A stretch of DNA of 47,091 bases. Source: JBAYFX01 sp041666965. Lineage in GTDB: Bacteria > Patescibacteriota > Microgenomatia > UBA12405. The translations under genes and the position numbers were made by a program. Below the pieces are notes generated by a model. The model made no database searches. It saw only the letters and a list, made by a program, of their open reading frames with translations, and was not told where the DNA came from. Numbering within the stretch: position 1 is the stretch's first letter; each line of letters opens with the position of its first letter. The stretch lies in NCBI GenBank assembly GCA_041666965.1, contig JBAYFX010000004.1, positions 1 through 47,091 of the forward strand. The letters are read 5' to 3'. Below, piece after piece: positions 38,694 through 47,091 of the stretch.

Positions 38694-40272
38694 ATAGATA
38701 GAAAGCTGGTTGGTGGTTGGTGGTGGTAATAGTTTGGATTAATTGTAACGGAGAAGTCGGCGGGAGTAACGAGGAGGTGACTAAAAGTGAGCCCTGAGGG
38801 ACAGTAGGGATTTCCCAATCATTGTAGAACACAAATTTGTCAAAGGCGTTAACCCAATACCAGTCAGCGTGAAAGTCCCACTTCAAATTGGGGTCAGACT
38901 GATAAGACGCGGGTGATATGGGCCAATAAAAAAGAATAAATTGATGAGGTTCTCCATACTTTTTAGTGATAAATATATTTTGATATAGGGAATAGCGTGG
39001 CTTTAGGGCAGTGACTAATTGAGAGTAGCCATCTTGCCAGGCGAAAGCGTAAGCGCGGGGGAACACATAAACATAGCGATAAATAAAAAGTCCAAAAGAA
39101 ACGAACAAAGCAATGAAGAATATAGGCTTGGTGTAACGGGGGAAACGGGAGAAAAACATTTCCAGTCCTTTAATAATAAAAAGAAAGTAAAACGGCAAGG
39201 CGGTAGTTAGCCGTAGGGAAGGGAAATCGCCGGTGGTGAGAGCGGAAGGGATTAAAGATACTAAAAAAAGTACTAAGATTTGACAAGAGACAGCTTGTCG
39301 CCAGTTAAGGACGAAAAACATTAACCCGATGTAAAAAAATGGAAGTAAGATGGGATAATAAAGGCCAAAGTTAGGTAAATTAAATTGGTAATGGGCAGAG
39401 CCCGTTATAAAGAGTGGTATGGGGTTGAGATAAGAGACGATATTTTTGGAAAAAGTAGTGGCAAAATAGACAGGTTTATTGTAAACCAGGCGAGGCAAAG
39501 GTGCGGGAAGGTGGGAATTATTTCTTAAAATATTGATCTCGTTTATGGAGGCGGGGGTGATGATGCCTACCCAACGGGAGCGGGCTGAGGCTGGGCCAAA
39601 AAGAAGTTGAGAGTAGACAAGGGCACTACCCAAAAAAAATAGGACTAAAGGGATTAGAAGAGGTCTAAGGTTTAACTTACGGTGGTTAAAAAACAAGATA
39701 ACCAGAAGGATTAGAGGAGAAATTAGACGGGTATTATGGTAGGCAAAAAGAGATAGAAAGAGTGGAATCAAACCCCAGACAAAACGCTTTGGAGTATAAA
39801 ATAGATAAAGCGAGAGTAGCAGGAGAAAAAGAGCTGGGGTTGACTGGTAAACGGCTCGGGAGGTAAAGATAAGAAACGGAGAGGTTAAAGAAAGAAGCAG
39901 TGTGAGATAAAAAGAGCTTTTGGTTTTTAAAATTAAGAAAACAAAATGAGCCAGCAATAAAACGATGCCAATTCCCAAAAAAGCTGAGGGTAAGCGAATA
40001 GAGAGGGCGTTGAGGCCAAAAAGCTTAATGAAGGGTATTGAAAGATACATATAAAGGGTAGTGGGGTAATCACCGTAGGCGCGGAAATTAAAAATCGGCC
40101 ACTGCTGTCCCCACTGATCGGCGCCGGTTTCGATTAAACTGTAGGCGTTGTAGCCGTGGCTAATTTCGTCCCAATTTAACGAGGAGGGTAAAGATGGGAG
40201 CCAGAGCAGGCGAGTTAGGGTAGCAAAACTAAATACTACAACAATAAAAATAATATTAAATTTTGCGGTCAT
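38683..40272 (-). CDS. GT-C glycosyltransferase, GT39/ArnT-like, divergent GYNAYSLL member
   Basis: 529 residues. The outside loop is SSLNWDEISHGYNAYSLIET (Asp 35, Glu 36), followed by ADQWGQQWPIFNFRAYGDYP, so the DYKP of the paralogs is DYPT here. FTSRAVYQSTPALFLLLLSL and ALTTGDFPSLRLTTALPF follow; the RDS triplet is changed to TGD. The ectodomain has NIFITKKYGEPHQFILFYWP. I chose ATG 40272: an 18-residue extension to 40326 reads as Cys/Trp-rich noise, and the shorter start aligns with the paralogs. It overlaps the upstream gene by 17 bp. Confidence 0.83.
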   Translation of the reverse strand: MTAKFNIIFIVVVFSFATLTRLLWLPSLPSSLNWDEISHGYNAYSLIETGADQWGQQWPIFNFRAYGDYPTTLYMYLSIPFIKLFGLNALSIRLPSAFLGIGIVLLLAHFVFLILKTKSSFYLTLLLSLTSPFLIFTSRAVYQSTPALFLLLLSLYLFYTPKRFVWGLIPLFLSLFAYHNTRLISPLILLVILFFNHRKLNLRPLLIPLVLFFLGSALVYSQLLFGPASARSRWVGIITPASINEINILRNNSHLPAPLPRLVYNKPVYFATTFSKNIVSYLNPIPLFITGSAHYQFNLPNFGLYYPILLPFFYIGLMFFVLNWRQAVSCQILVLFLVSLIPSALTTGDFPSLRLTTALPFYFLFIIKGLEMFFSRFPRYTKPIFFIALFVSFGLFIYRYVYVFPRAYAFAWQDGYSQLVTALKPRYSLYQNIFITKKYGEPHQFILFYWPISPASYQSDPNLKWDFHADWYWVNAFDKFVFYNDWEIPTVPQGSLLVTSSLLPPTSPLQLIQTITTTNHQPAFYLYEH

Positions 40273-41851
40273 GGGGTAGCAAAACAAGCAACATGACCAC
40301 CAAGGAAGACAGGCTAAAAAATTCACTTAAATATTGAAGGCGGGTTTTGCCGACCAGGACTGTAAAAGTGTGAGCACCTGAGGGCAGGTTAATTGTCGTA
40401 GAAGTAAGTGGAGGTAGGCGGATGGAATCCAGTCGATAATATAACTGGGGGGCTAAGGCCAAGGGTAAGGTGGTGTAAAAAGAGTTTGGGGACGAATAGG
40501 AAAAAGAGTAAATGGAGGTAGACTTAGTGAAGCGGGTTAATTTAACAGAAGTAGGTAGATTGGGAGTAGCGGGGGCGGGAGATGTGGGAAGAGACCCGGC
40601 AAGTTTGTACCAATAATCCCCTATTGCCTGACCAGAAAGCGAAGGTAAACTAACTGGATTAAGAAGATTTAAGTTGGATGCTGAGCGCCATAAATCCGGA
40701 CGGAAAAAAGATAAGTTAAAGGCAATAAATAAAAGAACTAAAATATAAGTATAAACTGATTTTAGTTTTAAAAAAGCAAGAGATAGGGAAAAACAAAATA
40801 CAGCCGGGCCTAAAAATCGCCAGGGAAACTGGAAAATGGCTAAAGCTGGGAAAAGCTGCCAGATAAATAAAGAACGCTGGTGAGTTAAAAAAAGAAAGAA
40901 TACACCCAAGCCTAAAAATCCCAGAAATAACCGATTAAGGTGGCGCTTGAGTAGAAAATAAACAAAAAGTAATAAAGGCAGGAACCAATGAAGATAACCG
41001 ACTTGAAAAGATAAACCATCATCTGGCCCCCAAAGTGAGGCGCCGTAACCCCAAAAGGAACGGATAAATAGTTGATAAATGCTGGCGAAATGATTGTTAA
41101 AATTAAAGTAACCACCAGTTAGTGAGGACAGGCTTATTTGGGAAGTTTCAAAAATTAGGGGTAAATAAAACCAAGCGGAAAGTAGGAAGGTAAACAATAT
41201 ATAAAGAAGGAACCAACGTAAATTTTTATATATAAATTTACGGTTATAGATGAGAAACAACGCAAATATAGGAAGAGTGGAAATAACAGTTAGGTGGTGG
41301 GAAAGCAGAAACAACTGGCTAAGAAAGATAATCGCAAGAAAAGTTAAACGGGAGGGAGAGCGAATAAATTTAATTAGGAAATAGAGAACCAGGGGGAGTA
41401 GTGAAAGGGCTAGGTTTTCAGCAAAGGCGCCGCGGACAAAAATATTAACAGCCGCGTAGGGGGTAAAAAGATAAGCCGTTGAAGCTAATAGGGCGATGGG
41501 GACGGTTTTAGAAATTAAAAAAGCTAGTAAATAAGCACCAAAGATTTTAATAAATGCAGACAGAATGATAATTAACTTAAGACTGTCGGCAGCAGAAATA
41601 GAAAATGACTGAAAAAGCGATGAGGTAAGGTAAAGGAGTGGAGGGTAAAAGTTAGCAGTAGGAGAGCCATAACCAAAACCAGAGGTAAGAGTGTGGCGGC
41701 AGGGAAGCTGGCCGTCTTTAAGACAAAGATAGTAATCGTAGACCCTAAAGATGTGCATTTCGTCGGAAAAGGTGTGAATACCTGACGGTAGGAGGCGATA
41801 AACAGAGAATAGAGCAAAAATGGATAAGAGGAAAAAGGCGAACTTAGTCAT
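40256..41851 (-). CDS. Membrane protein of the PTPS-related / GT-C type
   Basis: 531 residues. After one membrane segment, HTFSDEMHIFRVYDYYLCLK (Asp 30, Glu 31) and LTSGFGYGSPTANFYPPLLY follow. This is the pattern of the large membrane proteins annotated as 6-pyruvoyl-tetrahydropterin synthase-related, a misleading name for GT-C-like proteins. A long run of hydrophobic segments follows, with IFVRGAFAENLALSLLPLVL, and a beta-rich C-terminal ectodomain from about 405 (ISGQAI-like region, TSTTINLPSGAHTFTVLVGK). One more hydrophobic segment closes the protein (LSSLVVMLLVLLPHD). It is likely a polyprenyl-phosphate-dependent glycosyltransferase; the specificity is unknown. It overlaps the gene upstream by 8 bp. 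Confidence 0.78.
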   Translation of the reverse strand: MTKFAFFLLSIFALFSVYRLLPSGIHTFSDEMHIFRVYDYYLCLKDGQLPCRHTLTSGFGYGSPTANFYPPLLYLTSSLFQSFSISAADSLKLIIILSAFIKIFGAYLLAFLISKTVPIALLASTAYLFTPYAAVNIFVRGAFAENLALSLLPLVLYFLIKFIRSPSRLTFLAIIFLSQLFLLSHHLTVISTLPIFALFLIYNRKFIYKNLRWFLLYILFTFLLSAWFYLPLIFETSQISLSSLTGGYFNFNNHFASIYQLFIRSFWGYGASLWGPDDGLSFQVGYLHWFLPLLLFVYFLLKRHLNRLFLGFLGLGVFFLFLTHQRSLFIWQLFPALAIFQFPWRFLGPAVFCFSLSLAFLKLKSVYTYILVLLFIAFNLSFFRPDLWRSASNLNLLNPVSLPSLSGQAIGDYWYKLAGSLPTSPAPATPNLPTSVKLTRFTKSTSIYSFSYSSPNSFYTTLPLALAPQLYYRLDSIRLPPLTSTTINLPSGAHTFTVLVGKTRLQYLSEFFSLSSLVVMLLVLLPHDRKI

Positions 41852-43505
41852 TGGGTGAAATTAGATAAAAGTCTGGGGCTGCGATGTATTGACGATTTAC
41901 TTGGGTTACAAGGTGAAATTTGGATTCCCAGTTGGGGAATGACTTAAGAGAATCAGTATCGATGACAATAATGGCACCTGGCTTGGGCAAAAAATTGGCA
42001 AGATTAATTTGACCAAAGTAATACTGATGATCGAGCGTTTGGCCATCAAAACCATCAAGCGTGACTGAAGATAAGTGTGATGGGACTTGGCCGTCTTGGG
42101 GAAGATAGGGCCAATAATAAAGGAAAAATGGCATAAATGGTTCAACAGAGTTGGAGAAGAAGATGGTAGAGGGAGAATAATTTTTGGCGGCTATTACGGC
42201 TTCTTTTAAATTGGAGTGCCAGGTGCGGGCGGAAATTTGGGGGTAATGAAGTGTATAGAAATGCCAAAAAGGTATAAAGGAAATCACATAAATAAAAAAT
42301 ACCAAGTAAGATGTGACTGGTTTGAATTTTGAAAGCGACTTAAAAAGAAAGTAAAAAGCGGGAATTACCATAATAATGAGGCGGGTGGCGTGAGGGCCAA
42401 GAGAGTCGCGCGTTAAGGCATAGGGTATGGGGGAGGCAATAAGTAAAAGAAGAAAAAAGAGATCGGTTCGAGAGCGGTTTTTGGAGATGAGGGTGGTAAC
42501 TAACCCCCAAATGATTAGAATTAAGTCGATCAAAAAGAAATTGCCGTATTGGGAAAAGCCGTGACGAAGATTAGTGTCACCGGTTAAGAGTAGAAAGTCA
42601 GTGGAAAAGGAGGAAATGTAGTTACGGTAAAATGTTTGCCATATTAGTTGGGGGCGACAATGAAAAATTAATGACGCTTTAGGAGGAACTACACCTATTT
42701 GGCCCAGATGGCTGGTATAAATATCCTCATAACGGGCATAATCAACAGTTTTGGCTAATTGGGGTTCGGAAAAAATATTAATATAAGAAAAGCGAAAACC
42801 GGCGTGACCTAAATAAGTGTCTTTGGCCAAAGGAAATGAAAATATTAGCAATACTAAAAATAGAGATAGCAGAAAATGGCGAGGAAGAGAAAAGATTTGG
42901 CGAAACCAAATAGCAAAAAATAGAAAAATAAAGATAACAAATAGTTTGGAGGTACTGTAGAAATAGGCGGAGAGTATTAGAAATATGGGGGATAGTAGAA
43001 AATGTGGTAGGCGACGGGTGGTAAGAAACTTAAACCAAAAATAAAGGCCCAGGGTGAGACATAAGAGCATGCCAGTAACTTCAAAGCCAGTGCGGCTAAA
43101 GTGGATTAGCCAGGGGGAAAAAAGAATAGGGAGAAAAAATATGGGTTTCGAGGTTTTGTAAAACAGGGAATACAATTTAAATAAAGCCAGAATTAAAAAA
43201 GTACCAAGTACAGCCGAAGCAACCCGGGAGGATATTGGGGCTAGCAGTGGGATTAATTTTTGAACTAGCGCGGTGGCATAAATTGAGAGAGGTGTGCGCC
43301 AATCGGAAAAAGAATGGAAGTGGGTGGGAAGCAAATTGCCATAATAATCACTTCCAAATTTATTGAAAAAGAGGGCTTGGTATTGGGCATCTACCTCATC
43401 AGAAAAAAGTGAAGGCGGCAGAGACACGAGATTATTAAAACGGGTAATAAAAATAACTACCAAAGAAAAGAGTAGCGGGAGTGCTAAAATACGCTTAAGA
43501 AACAT
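41844..43505 (-). CDS. GT-C glycosyltransferase, GT39/ArnT-like, outlier of the array
   Basis: 553 residues. The outside loop is LPPSLFSDEVDAQYQALFFN (Asp 36, Glu 37), so the GYNAYSLL of the paralogs is lost, but SFSDWRTPLSIYATALVQ keeps the SFxDxxxP pattern. HFSRTGFEVTGMLLCLTLGL and ALTRDSLGPHATRLIIMVIP are the later family segments. The ectodomain includes FFSNSVEPFMPFFLYYWPYL. It is the first gene of the nine-gene minus run. Its ATG (43503-43505) overlaps by two bases the ATG of the divergent plus-strand gene. A TATAAAAT patch lies 11-13 nt upstream, within the other gene. Confidence 0.85.
   Translation of the reverse strand: MFLKRILALPLLFSLVVIFITRFNNLVSLPPSLFSDEVDAQYQALFFNKFGSDYYGNLLPTHFHSFSDWRTPLSIYATALVQKLIPLLAPISSRVASAVLGTFLILALFKLYSLFYKTSKPIFFLPILFSPWLIHFSRTGFEVTGMLLCLTLGLYFWFKFLTTRRLPHFLLSPIFLILSAYFYSTSKLFVIFIFLFFAIWFRQIFSLPRHFLLSLFLVLLIFSFPLAKDTYLGHAGFRFSYINIFSEPQLAKTVDYARYEDIYTSHLGQIGVVPPKASLIFHCRPQLIWQTFYRNYISSFSTDFLLLTGDTNLRHGFSQYGNFFLIDLILIIWGLVTTLISKNRSRTDLFFLLLLIASPIPYALTRDSLGPHATRLIIMVIPAFYFLFKSLSKFKPVTSYLVFFIYVISFIPFWHFYTLHYPQISARTWHSNLKEAVIAAKNYSPSTIFFSNSVEPFMPFFLYYWPYLPQDGQVPSHLSSVTLDGFDGQTLDHQYYFGQINLANFLPKPGAIIVIDTDSLKSFPNWESKFHLVTQVNRQYIAAPDFYLISPND
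43485..43490 (+). promoter_or_regulatory. -10-like hexamer TAAAAT for the divergent plus-strand unit
   Basis: TAAAAT lies 13 nt before ATG 43504, inside the first codons of the minus-strand gene. The gap would give a leader of about 7 nt. Confidence 0.35.
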
Positions 43506-44766
43506 GATCTTGAGTTATTTTATACCAAAATTGAGGCAAAATTATTGGGGAATTAGCTTAGTGGTAATGGTGGCGATGTGGATAGTATTGGCAATTTGGG
43601 TTAACTATCCGCCTACGGAGTTTCAGTTAGGAAAGTATTTGAACGGGTGGGGCCTAAGAATAATAACAATGGGATTGATAATAGGAGGATTGTGGTTGGG
43701 AAAAATAAAAAATGACTGGCTAACTTTGACATTAATTTTAACGTCATTTGGTTTGTGGGGAGTCTGGTTGGGGTACCCCGGGGAAAGTTTATTATTATCT
43801 TTATTTTTGGCTAGTTTGGGTATTAAAAACTCAAAAGTAATGTATCTAAGTTGGTTGATACTATTGGTGGGGGTAGGTGTAAGTAGTTTTAAGAGTGCAT
43901 CTATTTGGCAGGTAGCCAAACCCAATGACGTAAAGGTGGAAGTAATTCGAAGGTTTACCCAAGAGGATAGCTTGACAAGTAAAATTGAGATACCATTTAA
44001 AATCAGGAGGCTGGCTACTAATAAGTTAACTATCGGCGGATCCAGGATTTGGAAGGAGTTGGTGGCGGTAGCTGATTTTGAGTCAATATTTTTTGGAGAG
44101 ATTCATCCCCTATTTAGGAAAACATTAACCATGTTTGTGTGGCCAGCTGTATGGTTATTTTTATTAGGATTGGCTGTTAGTAAAAACAGAAGTAGATGGA
44201 TTTGGTTGATTCCCGGTGTTGTTCATTTTTGGATAAGTGGCGGACCATATTACCTACGTTTCGCCTGGCTGGTTCCTGGAATGGCTTTGATTATTGGAGA
44301 AGGACTAAAAGCACTCTTTGGTTACAACAAATGGTTGGGTTGGGGAGGCGCACTTGTTTTGATGTACGGAATAATGGCCATGGGAAGAGACTTGATTATT
44401 AGGCCTGATTATTGGCTTGATAACCGACCAATATTGTATAAAGAAATTTATCGGCGATTAGGTGAAATGGACAGCAATAAGGTATATGTGACGGATGTGT
44501 TGGGAAATAGCCAAAAGTATTGTCAATATTATTTAAAAAATAGATGTGGAAATTTTGTTTTTGGAGTTCCTCAGGTCAAAATCAAAGACGAAATATATAC
44601 TGGTTTTATTGGAGAGTTTTTAGGAAGTAGTTTTAAAAATAGTTTTACAAGTGACTGGGAGAAAGTTATGGAAGAAAGTGGTTATGAAGTTTTGGATTAT
44701 TTTGATATTCGGGATTCGATTGCTTATGGGTATGGTGAAAGAGTTATCGTGGTTCGAAAATTATGA
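43504..44766 (+). CDS. Multi-spanning membrane protein with a C-terminal ectodomain, GT-C-like but without the DE motif
   Basis: 420 residues. Membrane segments run from about 18 to 320, then a soluble tail of about 75 residues (KVYVTDVLGNSQKYCQYYLK, Cys pair near 340-350). The tail resembles the C-terminal ectodomains of the neighbouring GT-C proteins, but the DExxxGY active-site loop is absent, so it could be a shortened or inactive relative or a partner subunit. I chose ATG 43504. A longer frame starts at 43363, but that part is antisense to the neighbouring gene and is highly charged, unlike a membrane N-terminus. It overlaps the next gene as ATGA. Confidence 0.65.
   Translation: MILSYFIPKLRQNYWGISLVVMVAMWIVLAIWVNYPPTEFQLGKYLNGWGLRIITMGLIIGGLWLGKIKNDWLTLTLILTSFGLWGVWLGYPGESLLLSLFLASLGIKNSKVMYLSWLILLVGVGVSSFKSASIWQVAKPNDVKVEVIRRFTQEDSLTSKIEIPFKIRRLATNKLTIGGSRIWKELVAVADFESIFFGEIHPLFRKTLTMFVWPAVWLFLLGLAVSKNRSRWIWLIPGVVHFWISGGPYYLRFAWLVPGMALIIGEGLKALFGYNKWLGWGGALVLMYGIMAMGRDLIIRPDYWLDNRPILYKEIYRRLGEMDSNKVYVTDVLGNSQKYCQYYLKNRCGNFVFGVPQVKIKDEIYTGFIGEFLGSSFKNSFTSDWEKVMEESGYEVLDYFDIRDSIAYGYGERVIVVRKL
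43517..43524 (-). promoter_or_regulatory. -10-like TATAAAAT for the nine-gene minus run
   Basis: TATAAAAT on the minus strand, preceded by TGG, fits an extended -10 box (TGnTATAAA). It lies 11 nt before ATG 43505 and within the first codons of the plus-strand gene. Confidence 0.45.
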
Positions 44767-46403
44767 AAAATTTTGTCTTAATAATAATTCTTTTACTTAA
44801 TTTTCTTTTAAGAATTGTGGGGAGTGATAAATCTCCCGCTTCGATTAACTGGGACGAGGCATCACTAGGGTATAACGCTTACAGTTTACTAACGACTGGG
44901 AAAGACGACTTTGGTTACAAACTACCGCTGACTTTGAGGTCTTTTGAGGATTATAAGCCAGCTTTATATAGTTATTTAAGTATAATTCCCGTCAAAATTA
45001 TGGGTTTAAGTCAGAGTAGTATCCGAATGATTTCAGCAATTGCCGGTACTTTGGCACTTATTCCTTTGTGGTGGCTTTTGAGAACATATATAGCTAGTGA
45101 ATGGTTAGCTTTAATCATGGTTGGACTATTGGGACTTGGGCCACTGAGGTTACATTTCTCCCGGGTGGCACTGGAATCGAATTTATCGATGGCATTTTTT
45201 AGTTTCGGAGTTTGGTGGTGGATTAAAGGTATGAAGGAAAAGGAAAACGCAAAATTACTATTGACCGGTAGCCTAATGATGATTGGGGCAGTTTTAAGCT
45301 ACCATAGTGCCCGGGTGGCCGCTCCCCTATTGGCTATATTTTTAATAACCGACCCGCTACAAATAATTATAAAAAAACAATTGGGCCAGGTTAATTGGAA
45401 AAAAGCCGGGTTGACAGCGGGGGTAATAATAATTAGTGTGTTGACAGTAATGACAATAAGCGGTGCGGGGAATGTGACTACTCGACTTGGCCAAGAAAAC
45501 ATTGGGAGGTTTTACCCATATATTTCAAAAGAAGTATTTAGAGGAGGCTTAATTGATTGGATAATGAATAACCCAATTTATTATTTGGCTGGCACACTTA
45601 GTGGACACGCGTTGTCGTTTATTAGCCCGGCTAATTTTGGGCCGACTTTATATCATTGGATTCGGAATTCAGTTCAGTTCATACCTAGTATTCATTATAT
45701 TGGTTTTATTGAAACAATATTTTTTATTCCGGGGTTAGTCTTGGTGCTAAGACAGTTAAAAAACAGAGAGTATCGAAACTTATTTTATATATTTTTGGCA
45801 GGAGTGACCCCGACGGTGATCACTTGGAATTGGTTTCATACTTTAAGGGCGGTTAATATGTTGATGGTTATTGAAATAACGGCGGTTGTGGGAATTGTGG
45901 GAATGTTAGATGTTATTAAGTGGAAGAAGGTGGCGCTTGGTTTACTAGTTGTGGCATTTGGATTTCAGTCGATATTTTTAGTAAACAACGAGTTGGTGTA
46001 TGCGGTAACTGAGAACTATATGGATTACCAACCGGGTGGATTTAAAGAAGGAGTAGAAAAACTAATGGTGGAAGCTAAAAATGCCCAAAAAGTCATTGTT
46101 GATACATCTCAGGCTCAGGGTTATATCTTTTTAATGTTTTATGGAAAATATCCACCCCAAGAAGTCCAAAAGTACAAAGAAGATAGAAATTGGAGTTACG
46201 ATAACGGCAGTAGGGATTTTAACTTTGACAAGTTTGAGTTTCGTAAGGTTATTTGGGCTCAAGATGAAAAGCTAAAAAATACGGTATTATGGACCTCGCC
46301 TGATATTACATTAGGCCAGGTGGTAGCGGTTGGCGGAAAGAGGTGGCTGGTTAACGGCCCATTGAAGGAATATAAGGCGGCACAAATTATCAAACTCCCT
46401 TAA
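44763..46403 (+). CDS. GT-C glycosyltransferase, GT39/ArnT-like, GYNAYSLL subfamily
   Basis: 546 residues. The outside loop is SPASINWDEASLGYNAYSLL (Asp 31, Glu 32), followed by TTGKDDFGYKLPLTLRSFED and YKPALYSYL, a clear paralog of the minus-strand genes at 35513 and 37095 although on the opposite strand. HFSRVALESNLSMAFFSF and TVITWNWFHTLRAVNMLM are the later segments; the RDS triplet is not kept. The ectodomain has VIVDTSQAQGYIFLMFYGKY. It is joined to the preceding membrane gene by an ATGA overlap. Its TAA shares the TTAA (46400-46403) with the stop of the convergent partial gene. Confidence 0.86.
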   Translation: MKNFVLIIILLLNFLLRIVGSDKSPASINWDEASLGYNAYSLLTTGKDDFGYKLPLTLRSFEDYKPALYSYLSIIPVKIMGLSQSSIRMISAIAGTLALIPLWWLLRTYIASEWLALIMVGLLGLGPLRLHFSRVALESNLSMAFFSFGVWWWIKGMKEKENAKLLLTGSLMMIGAVLSYHSARVAAPLLAIFLITDPLQIIIKKQLGQVNWKKAGLTAGVIIISVLTVMTISGAGNVTTRLGQENIGRFYPYISKEVFRGGLIDWIMNNPIYYLAGTLSGHALSFISPANFGPTLYHWIRNSVQFIPSIHYIGFIETIFFIPGLVLVLRQLKNREYRNLFYIFLAGVTPTVITWNWFHTLRAVNMLMVIEITAVVGIVGMLDVIKWKKVALGLLVVAFGFQSIFLVNNELVYAVTENYMDYQPGGFKEGVEKLMVEAKNAQKVIVDTSQAQGYIFLMFYGKYPPQEVQKYKEDRNWSYDNGSRDFNFDKFEFRKVIWAQDEKLKNTVLWTSPDITLGQVVAVGGKRWLVNGPLKEYKAAQIIKLP

Positions 46404-47091
46404 TTGAAAGTAAGGCTAATGAATTTGGAACAAAACTGAGACGGTGAAAGTTTTTCAACAGATAAATCCATAAAATTTAAATTGTGGGAAAAGGAATCTA
46501 ATTTAAGCCCAAAGCAAGTTTGGCCGTTAAATATGGAAAACAGTTCATGGGCGTCACCCAAGTGGTTGATTGAAAATTTAGAGGGAAAGAAGTTATGTTC
46601 AGTCAGAGTTCGCTCGACAACTAAGGTCTCGGAAGTAGTGGGTTGATAATTGCGGTCGTCTGAGGAAAAAGTAATATTGTTAAAAACAATGTGATTTCGG
46701 CTTTGGCCATAAATTGATTTGACAGAATCATAAGATTGACGGCGGTATAGTTGGTTATAAAATAAGTAATTTCTAAACAAACTGTCGGGTTCGCGAGTCA
46801 GGACCGTTATTTTACGGCCGGTGGTGGACTCAAGAGCCAGATAGTGGGCGACCAGTCGGCGGCTAAAAGCAAAACCTTCCGGTTGGTATACCGGATATTT
46901 AAAAAAATAAAAATCAAGAAAGTTAGCTAAAGAAAACAGATAGATAAGAAAAAACAAAATTGAAAGATATTTTTTGGAAAAAGAACCGGTAATAAAAAGA
47001 ATGCCAGCGCCGATAAGTATATAAAAATAGGGGTACTGAAGGACGGAATGAAAAGCATAAGCAGGAATGGAATCGTGGCGAATGGCTTCAG
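46400..47091 (-). CDS. GT-C glycosyltransferase, C-terminal part (runs off the window)
   Basis: The frame is open from the right edge, so about 230 C-terminal residues are seen and the start is missing. The first visible part, EAIRHDSIPAYAFHSVLQYP, corresponds to the RDS loop of the paralogs. Membrane segments follow (YFYILIGAGILFITG, LSILFFLIYLFSLANF), then an ectodomain with ITVLTREPDSLFRNYLFYNQ and IYGQSRNHIVFNNITFSS, matching the QxDNITF segment of 35513 and 37095. It is therefore the end of another GT39/ArnT-like protein of the array. A TTG at 46957 would give a 185-residue frame, but the reading frame continues upstream with family sequence. Confidence 0.75.
   Translation of the reverse strand, partial: EAIRHDSIPAYAFHSVLQYPYFYILIGAGILFITGSFSKKYLSILFFLIYLFSLANFLDFYFFKYPVYQPEGFAFSRRLVAHYLALESTTGRKITVLTREPDSLFRNYLFYNQLYRRQSYDSVKSIYGQSRNHIVFNNITFSSDDRNYQPTTSETLVVERTLTEHNFFPSKFSINHLGDAHELFSIFNGQTCFGLKLDSFSHNLNFMDLSVEKLSPSQFCSKFISLTFN

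Noticed and set aside
43363..43503. 47-codon N-terminal extension of the plus-strand membrane gene
   Set aside because: It is antisense to the first codons of the minus-strand GT-C gene, is highly charged, and lacks membrane character.
1..47091. Alternative genetic code with TGA as glycine, as in some CPR groups
   Set aside because: TGA acts as a stop in many ATGA overlaps, and no gene needs TGA read-through to keep its domains.

Overview
The window is a dense surface-glycan biosynthesis region, probably from a Candidate Phyla Radiation (Patescibacteria) genome, with Microgenomates the most likely group. That placement is inferred from style, not from a marker gene: low GC, genes packed end to end with 1-40 bp overlaps, very many glycosyltransferases and GT-C membrane proteins, and small palindromic repeats and octamer repeats that run in frame through genes. 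TGA is used as a stop (many ATGA start/stop overlaps), so the code is standard and this is not a Gracilibacteria/Absconditabacteria genome. No rRNA, tRNA, CRISPR array, transposase or replication origin was seen.

Layout. (1) 1-329: N-terminal part of a B12-binding radical SAM protein that runs off the left edge; then a lone AT-rich membrane protein (445-2271). (2) 2319-12144, minus strand: five overlapping genes for large fused enzymes: methyltransferase-methyltransferase-GNAT, beta-propeller-methyltransferase-coiled coil, GT2-GT2-GT4, a methyltransferase whose zinc ribbon is split by an insert, and a small beta-module plus methyltransferase. (3) 12223-18380: a HAD-like protein, a palindromic repeat cluster, a GT2 with a repeat inserted in its coding sequence, a NYN-domain nuclease-like protein, the Wzt ATPase and Wzm permease of a polysaccharide ABC exporter, an acyltransferase-3 protein and a methyltransferase. 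(4) 18380-32905: four more B12-binding radical SAM proteins interspersed with GT2, GT4 and methyltransferase genes and a TMTC-like membrane protein with TPRs. (5) 31931-47091: nine overlapping minus-strand genes (43505 to 31931) in which a run of ArnT/GT39-like GT-C proteins is followed by GT2 and GT4 enzymes, with a divergent two-gene GT-C unit (43504-46403) and a last partial GT-C gene at the right edge.

How it may work together (inference): cytoplasmic GT2/GT4 enzymes build glycans on a lipid carrier, methyltransferases, radical SAM enzymes and acyl/acetyltransferases decorate them, Wzm/Wzt exports them, and the GT-C proteins add polyprenyl-linked sugars on the outer face of the membrane. 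DPM-like GT2 enzymes (24216-25013, 32902-33702) are candidates for making the polyprenyl-phosphate sugar donors.

The most useful general observation is about gene starts. For most genes that open a transcription unit, a TATAAT-like hexamer lies only 5-7 nt before the start codon, with no ribosome binding site. This implies leaderless mRNAs, and I used it to choose starts (12144, 14054, 15347 GTG, 19997 GTG, 26222). Starts inside operons were chosen where an ATGA overlap was available.
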